Below are positions 6,362-11,934 of a stretch of DNA of 11,934 nucleotides, one piece after another. The notes beneath the pieces are model-generated. The model made no database searches. It saw only the letters and a list, made by a program, of their open reading frames with translations, and was not told where the DNA came from. Position 1 is the first letter of the stretch, and each line of letters opens with the position of its first letter. This stretch comes from an uncultured bacterium. GTDB lineage: Bacteria; Cyanobacteriota; Vampirovibrionia; Gastranaerophilales; Gastranaerophilaceae. The DNA is taken from assembly GCA_902772945.1 (NCBI GenBank), contig CACYCU010000052.1, positions 1 to 11,934 on the forward strand. Direction: 5' to 3'. Position numbers and translations under genes: made by a program.

Positions 6362-7205
6362 ATATTATCCGTTTTTGATGAAATATTTTAGAGATGGAAT
6401 TTTATCGGCAGATAAAAGTATTGCTCACTGTATATTATTTTATGGTTCAGATTTTGAGACTCAGTATGAATTGGCTCTTGAAATTGCGAGATTGTTGAAT
6501 TGCAGTGGAACGCATAGTGATGATTGTCAATGTTTAAATTGTAATTGGATTAGAGAAAATAAGCATCCTGCTGTTATGACTATTTCAAAGATTGATAATA
6601 AGCCTTCTGACGACACATCAAAGACAGTTATTTCGATCGATCAGGCCAGAATGATAAAAAATGATTTACTTGTTTCATCGGATTATCACAGAGTTTTAAT
6701 ATTTTGTGACAGAGACAAAGACGGTAATATATGCGGCTTGAATCAACAAAATTTTCAGGAAGAAACTTCTAATGCACTGTTAAAAACATTTGAAGAACCT
6801 CCTTCTAATACAACGTTTATATTTTTGACAAAGGACAAATCCGATATGATAAACACAGTTGTATCAAGGTCGCAGTGTTTCTATGTTCCATCTAAAAAAG
6901 ATGAGAATAGAGAATTTAGTCTTGTTGAAGATTTGATGGACGGTTATTTGGAGTTGGAACGAAATGAAGTTTTAGATTTTAATAACAAGCTTCTTGACCT
7001 ATTGAAGGAAAATGAACCGGATATTGTATTTTTGCAAATGCAAAATTATATTTATGCGCTTTTGAAATCTAATTTAGAAGATTCTGTTTTGAAGATAAAG
7101 TTTTTAGAAGATATAAAATCTGTAGAAAAGGCAAAACAAGAATTTAAGTTAAATATGAATATTCAAACTATAGCAGAAACACTTAGTTTTAAAATGATTT
7201 TGTAA
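6345..7205 (+). CDS. holB: DNA polymerase III delta-prime subunit, 286 aa
   Basis: Clamp-loader AAA+ stator subunit partnering HolA and the tau/gamma ATPases. Evidence: a zinc-module cysteine set C53, C61, C63, C66 after the ALEIARLLN helix; the family stretch ETSNALLKTFEEPP (140-153) with TTFIFLT (156-162); and TVVSRSQCF (171-179), the sensor/arginine-finger region, with R175 kept. The Walker A position reads YGSDFETQYE (33-42), without GxxGxGK[ST], so this subunit should not bind ATP, as in other delta-prime proteins. Two oddities: the middle cysteines are CxC rather than the usual CxxC, and the SRC motif is SRS. ATG 6345 is chosen for its GTGAGG site. The gene starts 17 bases before the end of holA, implying translational coupling. 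No terminator follows, so read-through towards the 94-codon gene is possible. Confidence 0.9.
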   Translation: MPCLDKYYPFLMKYFRDGILSADKSIAHCILFYGSDFETQYELALEIARLLNCSGTHSDDCQCLNCNWIRENKHPAVMTISKIDNKPSDDTSKTVISIDQARMIKNDLLVSSDYHRVLIFCDRDKDGNICGLNQQNFQEETSNALLKTFEEPPSNTTFIFLTKDKSDMINTVVSRSQCFYVPSKKDENREFSLVEDLMDGYLELERNEVLDFNNKLLDLLKENEPDIVFLQMQNYIYALLKSNLEDSVLKIKFLEDIKSVEKAKQEFKLNMNIQTIAETLSFKMIL

Positions 7206-7236
7206 AATTTATTATGTAACAATAGCTTAATAATTA

Positions 7237-7264
7237 TTTACACGAGCCAAAACCTAGTTATAAT
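7237..7264 (+). promoter_or_regulatory. Putative promoter upstream of the TAGGA repeat
   Basis: TTTACA (7237-7242, one mismatch) and a perfect TATAAT (7259-7264) are 16 bases apart. The expected start, about seven bases past the -10 box, is near 7271, exactly where the TAGGA tandem repeat begins, so the transcript would carry the repeat at its 5' end. Confidence 0.6.
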
Positions 7265-7268
7265 GCCT

Positions 7269-7291
7269 GATAGGATAGGATAGGATAGGAT
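7269..7291 (+). repeat. 5-bp tandem repeat (TAGGA, 4.6 copies) in the leader of the 94-codon gene
   Basis: Perfect period-5 stretch of 23 bases: four whole TAGGA units at 7271-7290 plus GA before and T after. It lies between the -10 box at 7259-7264 and the coding start at 7364, about 73 bases upstream of the ATG. Each unit holds AGGA, which resembles a ribosome binding site but is far from any start codon. Confidence 0.9.
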
Positions 7292-7295
7292 TTGT

Positions 7296-7330
7296 GCGCC
7301 TATAGCAATTCTTTTGGCGTTTTTGTTTTT
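7296..7330 (+). terminator. Weak terminator-like hairpin (possible attenuator) in the leader
   Basis: GCGCC (7296-7300) can pair with GGCGT (7316-7320), four Watson-Crick pairs plus one G-T, around a 15-base loop, followed by two T-runs (7320-7324 and 7326-7330). The stem is short for an efficient terminator. Its 5' arm overlaps CCTA (7299-7302), complementary to the TAGG in each upstream repeat unit, so an alternative structure is possible. Function is speculative. Confidence 0.3.
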
Positions 7331-7363
7331 ATAATTATGTGTAGAAAATGAAAGGAGATTGTT

Positions 7364-7648
7364 ATGGTAGATTTAAATGTAAAGAAAGGTTGTGAATATT
7401 TTGGAATTGGTAAAAACTCTGTTCAATCTAGACGAGTAGTAACTGCAGAGGAATTAAAATCCTATAAGCCAGATTTTAAAAAAATGGATAGAGTAATTGA
7501 TGAATTTGTAAAGGTTCCAAAAGGACAGATTAGTGACGCTAGTATATTTAAAGTTAAAGAATTAAAACAAATCGTAAAGCCTACTTTGGCAACACGAATG
7601 AAACGAGTACCATCAGTATTAATGAATATCTTAAAACACATAAAATAA
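7364..7648 (+). CDS. Small basic protein of unknown function, 94 aa
   Basis: Not recognised. The gene looks real: a near-ideal ribosome binding site, AAAGGAG (7351-7357), lies six bases before the ATG, a TATAAT (7330-7335) is suitably placed for a start near 7342, and a strong terminator follows. The product is soluble-looking and lysine/arginine-rich, with no transmembrane segment or signal peptide. Residues 1-25 contain one cysteine (C10) and GIGKNSVQSRR (15-25); the middle alternates charged and hydrophobic residues as expected for helices (about 29-50); the tail (74-94) is strongly basic, with RMKRVP and ending LKHIK. Such charge could suit nucleic-acid or ribosome binding, but nothing in the sequence proves it. 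It may be transcribed from the repeat-containing leader, from the nearer -10 box, or by read-through from holB. Confidence 0.75.
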   Translation: MVDLNVKKGCEYFGIGKNSVQSRRVVTAEELKSYKPDFKKMDRVIDEFVKVPKGQISDASIFKVKELKQIVKPTLATRMKRVPSVLMNILKHIK

Positions 7649-7680
7649 GCTGAGATAAAAGATTTATTACAAAAAATAAT

Positions 7681-7710
7681 AAAAAAGATACCTTTATAGG
7701 TATCTTTTTT
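7681..7710. terminator. Bidirectional intrinsic terminator
   Basis: AAAAAAGATACCT (7681-7693) and AGGTATCTTTTTT (7698-7710) are perfect inverted copies around a 4-base loop. The core GATACCT stem is flanked by an A-run on one side and a T-run on the other, so it can end plus-strand transcripts from the 94-codon gene and minus-strand transcripts from the lytic transglycosylase gene, whose stop lies 16 bases beyond. Confidence 0.9.
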
Positions 7711-7725
7711 ATCAAACTTATTCTA

Positions 7726-9711
7726 TTAGTTATTTCCCGAATAAATTCTTATATAATTCCAATAACTGCGAAAAACTTTTTTTACATAGTTTTTAGTTTC
7801 AGCGTAAGGTATTTGTTCTACAAATTCATCAGTATCATTATAATTAATTGAGGTTTTCCAATTTTTTAAAGAACCTATACCGCCATTATAGGCAGCTACT
7901 GATGAAATATCCATGCCTTCAAGATTTGTGCGTAAAAATTTATAATAATAATTACCTAATTTAATATTCTTTGAAGGGTTAAACAAATCTGCAGGAATTA
8001 CCATGCCTAATGAGTTTCTGGTATTAATTTCACTTGCAGTTAAAGGCATAAGCTGCATTAAACCGCTTGCGCCTACAGAACTCTGCGCCAAAGGATCAAA
8101 ATAGCTTTCTTCTCTTATTATACTTAATATAAGAGGAAGATTATTGCCCGCTTCTTGGGAATATTTATTTACATCATCGTAAAATAAAATAGGATAAACC
8201 AAACGCCAACGCATATCGAACTTGTCAGGTTTTTCGGTTATTTTTTCCATAGCATCTCTTGCTACAAGCATGGAATGAGAATAATCACCCTTCTTATACA
8301 GCACCCAGCTTTTTATAAACTGATCATCACCGGAAAACTCATTTACAATATCATAATCACCAAGTTCAACCAATTTTACAATAATATTATTTTTTGTATA
8401 GTGATAAGGGTAATCAACAGATTGAGGCTTCATATTTGTAGTTATAATAGGCCCTTGCATTCTTCTCAATTTTAAATACGCCCTATATGCGTAATATGAA
8501 TCAGGATATTTATCTATAACATTACGGTAATAGTAATTGTATTTGTCATAATCGTTAGTTTTTTCATATAGTTTTCCAAGCCAAAACATAACCATAGGGG
8601 ATGAATTTGTTCCGCTAAATTTTCGCAAATGGTCTTCTCCAACTTTTTTTGCATCAACAATATCACCGGACTTAATCTTTGCAAAAAATACATTAGACAG
8701 GGCATCAGCAGAAAATCTTCCGTTTGGATATTCCAAATATAATTTGCTATAGCAAGATGCTTTTTCAGATTGAATTGTATTTTGGCATTTTAGACTCAAA
8801 AGATAATCTCTTCCTTTTGGAGAATTTGTCGGAATTAGTCCTAACATTCTGTCAACAGATGGTGAAATTTTATTATAAATATCAATTACATCAATAACAT
8901 CTTGTTCATCTGCATATGCCAAATAATTTTGCAAACCGGTTTCTATAACACTTTTTGCCCTTGTATAATCATTAAGCGCATAAGATGTTTTTGCATCCAA
9001 AATCCAACTTTCATGATTGTCTGTATTCAAAATCAATTCTCTTGCTTTTTGATTTTCTCCAAAAAGATAACAAGTATTTGCCATTAATAAGTAGTCGTCA
9101 TTTGAAATATTATCGACAAAGGATAGCCAATTATTTACAACATTAAGTCCATGTTTTCCGGAAGGTGCTTTTTTTAAATAGTGCCGAAAATAATTTTGAA
9201 CATCATCTTTTATAGAAGAAGCTATTATTTTATCATCTTGATGTTTATTTTTTATTAGCAATCCGAGATAATATTCAGATGCTGTGGCATAATCGGTGTT
9301 TGGTGCATATTGAATTATGTATTCAAAATATTTTTTTGCCACATCAGGCTTTGAATCTAATAATTTTTGACCTGCCAAATACCTTGATTTGATACTTAGT
9401 TTATGTTTCGGAAAATTGTTAAATAAAAATTCATATTGCTTTAATTCAGATTTGTCATCACCTAGCATTTTGGCGCATTCGGCACGATGAAATATAGCAA
9501 CCGGTTTAAGATTAGATGACATAGAAATTTTTGAAAATAAATAGTATGAATTTTGATATTTTCCGTTATTAAAATCATCTAAAGCTGATTTATATATTTT
9601 GTCGGTTTTTTCAGCCGGTTGATATAAAAACGCAACGGCACCAATTGCAGCTAGCATAATAACTGCTGTACTTCCGGCTATAACTTTCTTTTTCATATCC
9701 CACTTAAACAT
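7726..9711 (-). CDS. slt: Soluble lytic transglycosylase (Slt family), membrane-anchored or exported, 661 aa
   Basis: Cleaves the MurNAc-GlcNAc bond of peptidoglycan with 1,6-anhydro product formation, acting outside the cytoplasmic membrane. The N-terminus has three lysines (7-9) and a hydrophobic stretch (10-30), a signal peptide or anchor; AVA at 25-27 could be a cleavage site. Residues about 35-480 are helical and tetratricopeptide-like (for example around 374-416), matching the superhelical domain of Slt70. The catalytic domain (about 522-655) has REESYFDP (533-540) with the presumed catalytic E535, VGASGLMQLMPLTA (546-559), GNYYYKF (586-592), and AAYNGG (606-611). Total length is close to E. 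coli Slt70. The start is uncertain: M1 lacks a good ribosome binding site, whereas M6 (ATG 9694-9696) is preceded by AAGTGGGAT and still keeps the whole signal. Divergent from manC; ends at a shared bidirectional terminator. Confidence 0.92.
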   Translation of the reverse strand: MFKWDMKKKVIAGSTAVIMLAAIGAVAFLYQPAEKTDKIYKSALDDFNNGKYQNSYYLFSKISMSSNLKPVAIFHRAECAKMLGDDKSELKQYEFLFNNFPKHKLSIKSRYLAGQKLLDSKPDVAKKYFEYIIQYAPNTDYATASEYYLGLLIKNKHQDDKIIASSIKDDVQNYFRHYLKKAPSGKHGLNVVNNWLSFVDNISNDDYLLMANTCYLFGENQKARELILNTDNHESWILDAKTSYALNDYTRAKSVIETGLQNYLAYADEQDVIDVIDIYNKISPSVDRMLGLIPTNSPKGRDYLLSLKCQNTIQSEKASCYSKLYLEYPNGRFSADALSNVFFAKIKSGDIVDAKKVGEDHLRKFSGTNSSPMVMFWLGKLYEKTNDYDKYNYYYRNVIDKYPDSYYAYRAYLKLRRMQGPIITTNMKPQSVDYPYHYTKNNIIVKLVELGDYDIVNEFSGDDQFIKSWVLYKKGDYSHSMLVARDAMEKITEKPDKFDMRWRLVYPILFYDDVNKYSQEAGNNLPLILSIIREESYFDPLAQSSVGASGLMQLMPLTASEINTRNSLGMVIPADLFNPSKNIKLGNYYYKFLRTNLEGMDISSVAAYNGGIGSLKNWKTSINYNDTDEFVEQIPYAETKNYVKKVFRSYWNYIRIYSGNN

Positions 9712-9765
9712 CTGATATATATATTATCAAAAATTAATATACAATTCAAGAATTTAAATTTTTAT

Positions 9766-9773
9766 GCTATATA
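9766..9773 (+). promoter_or_regulatory. Putative -10 region of manC in the divergent slt-manC gap
   Basis: TATATA (9768-9773) preceded by TGC (9765-9767) resembles an extended -10 box, and the start would fall near 9780, just before the ribosome binding site. No good -35 box is visible. The short gap is almost pure A+T, so assignment is weak; on the opposite strand TTGAAT followed 17 bases later by TAATAT could serve slt. Confidence 0.3.
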
Positions 9774-9781
9774 TATATTAT

Positions 9782-9790
9782 AGGAGAGGG
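9782..9790 (+). promoter_or_regulatory. Ribosome binding site fixing the manC start
   Basis: AGGAGAGGG ends three bases before ATG 9794, with the AGGAG core seven bases away. It rules against the in-frame ATG at 9764, which would add ten residues (MLYIYYRRGK) not typical of the family and would put this site inside the coding region. Confidence 0.85.
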
Positions 9791-9793
9791 AAA

Positions 9794-11176
9794 ATGTACG
9801 GAATAATTTTAGCCGGCGGATCAGGAAGCAGACTTTGGCCTCTATCAAGAGAACTTTATCCGAAACAATTACTAAATTTGAATTCTGACAAAAGTTTGCT
9901 GCAATCAACATACGAAAGATTAAAAAAATGTACTGAAAAAATTATCAGTATTACAAATACAAAGCATACATCAAGTGTTCGTATGCAGCTTACAAATTGT
10001 GACGAAAATCCAATTATATTATCAGAACCCGTTGCTAAAAATACAGCTCCTGCAATAATTTTGACAACAAAATATATTATGCAAAAAACTAATTCAGATC
10101 CTATTATAATTGCAGTTCCGTCAGACCACCTTATAGAAGATAATGAAAAATTTTACTCTACGGTAAAAAAAGGAGAACTTCTTGCTCAACAAGGATATAT
10201 TGTTACTTTGGGTATAAAACCGAATTATCCGGAAACAGGGTACGGTTATATCAACACCGGCGAAAAAATAGGTTCCGGATATAAAGTAAAGCATTTTGTT
10301 GAAAAACCTGATTGCGAAACCGCAAAAAAATATCTTGATGATGGAAATTATTTCTGGAACAGCGGAATATTTATGTTCAAAGCATCTACTCTTTTTGAAG
10401 AAGTATACAAGTGTGCTCCTGAAATAGCAAAACTTTCAGAGCATTTTGATTTTACAAAATCTGATGAAATTCCTTTTATTGAATTTGACAAAATGCCAAG
10501 CATTTCAATAGATTATGCAATAATGGAAAAATCAGACAAAATTGCGCTGACAGAATTTGAAGGTGATTGGAATGATCTCGGTTCTTGGCAGGCAATATAT
10601 GATGTCAGCAAAAAAGATAAAGACGGAAATGTTTTTGTGGGCCATGTTCTTGATAAAAATTCAAAAAACTCTTTTGTATATGCCTCATCAAAACTTGTTG
10701 CAACAATAGGACTTGAAGATACGGTTATCGTTGAAACAGAAGATGCAATTTTGGCCTGCAAAAAAGATCAAACTCAAAATGTTAAACATATATATGAAAC
10801 ATTGAAAAAACAGAATGATACAGCACATCTTGTACATAAAACCGTATACAGACCCTGGGGATTTTATACGGTAATTGCTCAAGGCGAAGGATTTTTGACA
10901 AAAATTATACACGTAAATCAGGGTCAAAAACTATCTGTTCAATCGCACAATTATCGAAGTGAACATTGGGTTGTATTATCAGGAACTGCAAAGGTTGTGC
11001 TGGAAGGAAAAGATATAGTCCTTTCTCCGGGTCACAGTGTAGATATTCCTCTAAAAGCAATTCATTCTTTGCAAAATCCTTACAATGAAGACCTTGAAAT
11101 AATTGAAGTTCAAAAAGGTGACCCGCTAATTGAAGAAGATATTATAAGATACGAAGATATGTATGGAAGAGTTTAA
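9794..11176 (+). CDS. manC: Mannose-1-phosphate guanylyltransferase / mannose-6-phosphate isomerase (bifunctional), 460 aa
   Basis: Makes GDP-mannose from mannose-1-phosphate and GTP and, through its C-terminal domain, interconverts fructose-6-phosphate and mannose-6-phosphate; the product feeds mannose, fucose or rhamnose units of surface polysaccharides. The N-terminal nucleotidyltransferase domain shows GGSGSRLWPLSR (8-19) with YPKQ (22-25), AVPSDH (107-112), ETGYGYI (147-153), FVEKP (168-172), WNSGIFMF (188-195) and GDWNDLGSW (257-265). The C-terminal cupin-fold isomerase domain has RPWG (353-356), QSHNYRSEHWVVLSG (383-397) with the metal-binding histidines, and the end motif DIIRYEDMYGR (449-459). 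Length and domain order match ManC/AlgA type II enzymes. Start set by AGGAGAGGG. No glycan cluster genes adjoin it in this window. The stop codon overlaps the stop of the convergent metallopeptidase-like gene and no terminator hairpin is seen. Confidence 0.96.
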   Translation: MYGIILAGGSGSRLWPLSRELYPKQLLNLNSDKSLLQSTYERLKKCTEKIISITNTKHTSSVRMQLTNCDENPIILSEPVAKNTAPAIILTTKYIMQKTNSDPIIIAVPSDHLIEDNEKFYSTVKKGELLAQQGYIVTLGIKPNYPETGYGYINTGEKIGSGYKVKHFVEKPDCETAKKYLDDGNYFWNSGIFMFKASTLFEEVYKCAPEIAKLSEHFDFTKSDEIPFIEFDKMPSISIDYAIMEKSDKIALTEFEGDWNDLGSWQAIYDVSKKDKDGNVFVGHVLDKNSKNSFVYASSKLVATIGLEDTVIVETEDAILACKKDQTQNVKHIYETLKKQNDTAHLVHKTVYRPWGFYTVIAQGEGFLTKIIHVNQGQKLSVQSHNYRSEHWVVLSGTAKVVLEGKDIVLSPGHSVDIPLKAIHSLQNPYNEDLEIIEVQKGDPLIEEDIIRYEDMYGRV

Positions 11177-11934
11177 ATTTTACAACTTTTTTCAATAACA
11201 TTTCCTAATTCCATGTAATACCCATCGTTAAGCAAATCAAAAAATTGCCTTGTAACATTAGGTGCAATAGCTTCAACCCATTCTCTATCTATGTAAATCC
11301 CCTCAACGAGACGAGCAAACAGTTCCGTCGGCTTTTCATAATATTTTTTGTACCTGTTAATTCTTGCAGAAATTCTTGACTGCTTTCTTTGGAATGATTT
11401 TAATCTTATATAAGCGGCAAATGCAGGTGAAATGTCCGGAAAATCAACCTCTATATTGTCAATCGTATATAATTTTCTCTTTAAAAAAATTCCCTCAATT
11501 ACTTTTACTCTGTCATATTTTAGCAAATAACGAGCTTTTGATTTTTTTATATATTTATCAAATTCCATAAACTTTTTAGAACGCATAAAATTTGGATAAT
11601 ACGACTTTATTATTTTTTCTTGCTCCTTTATTTTCTGTTTTACTCTGTCTTTATGTTCATACAGCTTTATACACAAAGAATTTTCATCCACAAAGTTTGT
11701 TACTTTTATTAATTCATCCTTATATAAAGGATTATCAGATTGAAACAGAATTTTCAAGGTTCCGCCCGTTTTAATCATATTTGGCTCCAGTTTTGAATGA
11801 ATATAATGAGCAAATTCATGCAAAAGAACTTGTTCAACTTTATTATCTGGTGTATTTTTTGATATATCTATACGATTTTTTAAATAAAAACCCTGATGGC
11901 CCCTGGCTTTTGTCTTAGTGTGAACTTTCAAACC
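11173..11934 (-). CDS. Putative HExxH zinc metallopeptidase-like protein (N-terminus possibly outside window)
   Basis: About 253 codons are visible. The frame stays open to the right edge, and the only start near it is a TTG (11931-11929) with no visible ribosome binding site, so the N-terminus probably lies beyond the window. Numbering from that TTG, HEFAH at 38-42 is a gluzincin-type HExxH zinc motif with catalytic E39, preceded by a hydrophobic VEQVLL. About 160 residues later comes KPTELFARLVEG (200-211), whose glutamate (E203 or E210) could be the third zinc ligand; ExFAR-like motifs occur in some phage and plasmid metallopeptidase-like domains, from memory. The region between is very basic and helical. 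No transmembrane segment is visible. Substrate and role are unknown. It converges on manC with a 3-base stop-codon overlap (11173-11176). The metal site is fairly clear; the peptidase label is inferred from the motif alone. Confidence 0.7.
   Translation of the reverse strand, partial: GLKVHTKTKARGHQGFYLKNRIDISKNTPDNKVEQVLLHEFAHYIHSKLEPNMIKTGGTLKILFQSDNPLYKDELIKVTNFVDENSLCIKLYEHKDRVKQKIKEQEKIIKSYYPNFMRSKKFMEFDKYIKKSKARYLLKYDRVKVIEGIFLKRKLYTIDNIEVDFPDISPAFAAYIRLKSFQRKQSRISARINRYKKYYEKPTELFARLVEGIYIDREWVEAIAPNVTRQFFDLLNDGYYMELGNVIEKSCKI

Noticed and set aside
7269..7291. TAGGA repeat as a CRISPR array or origin iterons
   Set aside because: There are no spacers and the unit is only 5 bases. No replication initiator gene or DnaA-box cluster is seen nearby.
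9711..9780. TATATATA runs as a replication origin or DNA-unwinding element
   Set aside because: They are short, lie between two divergent genes where promoters are expected, and have no DnaA boxes or initiator gene around them.
9764..9793. ATG at 9764 as the manC start
   Set aside because: It would add ten atypical residues and bury the strong AGGAGAGGG site; the ATG at 9794 gives the standard family N-terminus.
10513..10927. Two minus-strand open frames of about 80 codons inside manC
   Set aside because: They overlap conserved parts of the manC coding sequence in antisense and show no start signals or recognisable product.
11929..11931. TTG at the right edge as the true start of the metallopeptidase-like gene
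   Set aside because: The frame stays open to the last base of the window and no ribosome binding site can be seen, so the true start is more likely outside.

Overview
The window is A+T-rich (roughly two thirds by eye), densely coded bacterial DNA from what looks like a fermenting anaerobe with a diderm-type envelope. A group B-type monomeric [FeFe] hydrogenase, a thioredoxin-fold 2Fe-2S ferredoxin and an L-lactate dehydrogenase point to anaerobic hydrogen and lactate metabolism. A ManC-type sugar nucleotide enzyme and an Slt-type lytic transglycosylase point to an envelope with mannose-derived surface sugars. The low G+C, the gene mix and the N-terminal SFKG segment of the large membrane protein fit a gut member of the non-photosynthetic cyanobacterial relatives (Vampirovibrionia/Gastranaerophilales). 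That placement is a tentative inference; no rRNA or marker phylogeny is available here.

Layout. Positions 1-3719 are read on the minus strand: a large two-fold repeated membrane protein of unknown function (1308-3719), then a small 2Fe-2S ferredoxin (1015-1272), a terminator, and a separately promoted [FeFe] hydrogenase that runs off the left edge (1-890). Positions 3850-7648 are on the plus strand: L-lactate dehydrogenase, the mechanosensitive channel MscL with a C-terminal zinc ribbon (perfect consensus promoter, strong terminator), the clamp-loader pair holA-holB (overlapping and probably translationally coupled), and an orphan 94-residue basic protein. The orphan gene is preceded by an unusual leader with a TAGGA tandem repeat. 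A bidirectional terminator (7681-7710) separates it from a minus-strand lytic transglycosylase (7726-9711). Divergent from that is the bifunctional mannose-1-phosphate guanylyltransferase/mannose-6-phosphate isomerase manC (9794-11176). Its stop codon overlaps the stop of a convergent HExxH metallopeptidase-like gene that enters from the right edge.

How the genes relate. The hydrogenase and ferredoxin probably handle electrons released by fermentation, and lactate dehydrogenase is an alternative NADH sink. holA and holB encode the delta and delta-prime subunits of one clamp loader. The lytic transglycosylase and manC both serve the envelope but are divergently transcribed, so shared control is only possible.

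Most of the window is ordinary housekeeping sequence, and I see no defence system, mobile element, CRISPR array or RNA gene. The parts least explained by known families are the 803-residue duplicated membrane protein, the TAGGA-repeat leader with its 94-residue gene, and the metallopeptidase-like gene at the right edge. No gap longer than about 160 bases lacks a gene.
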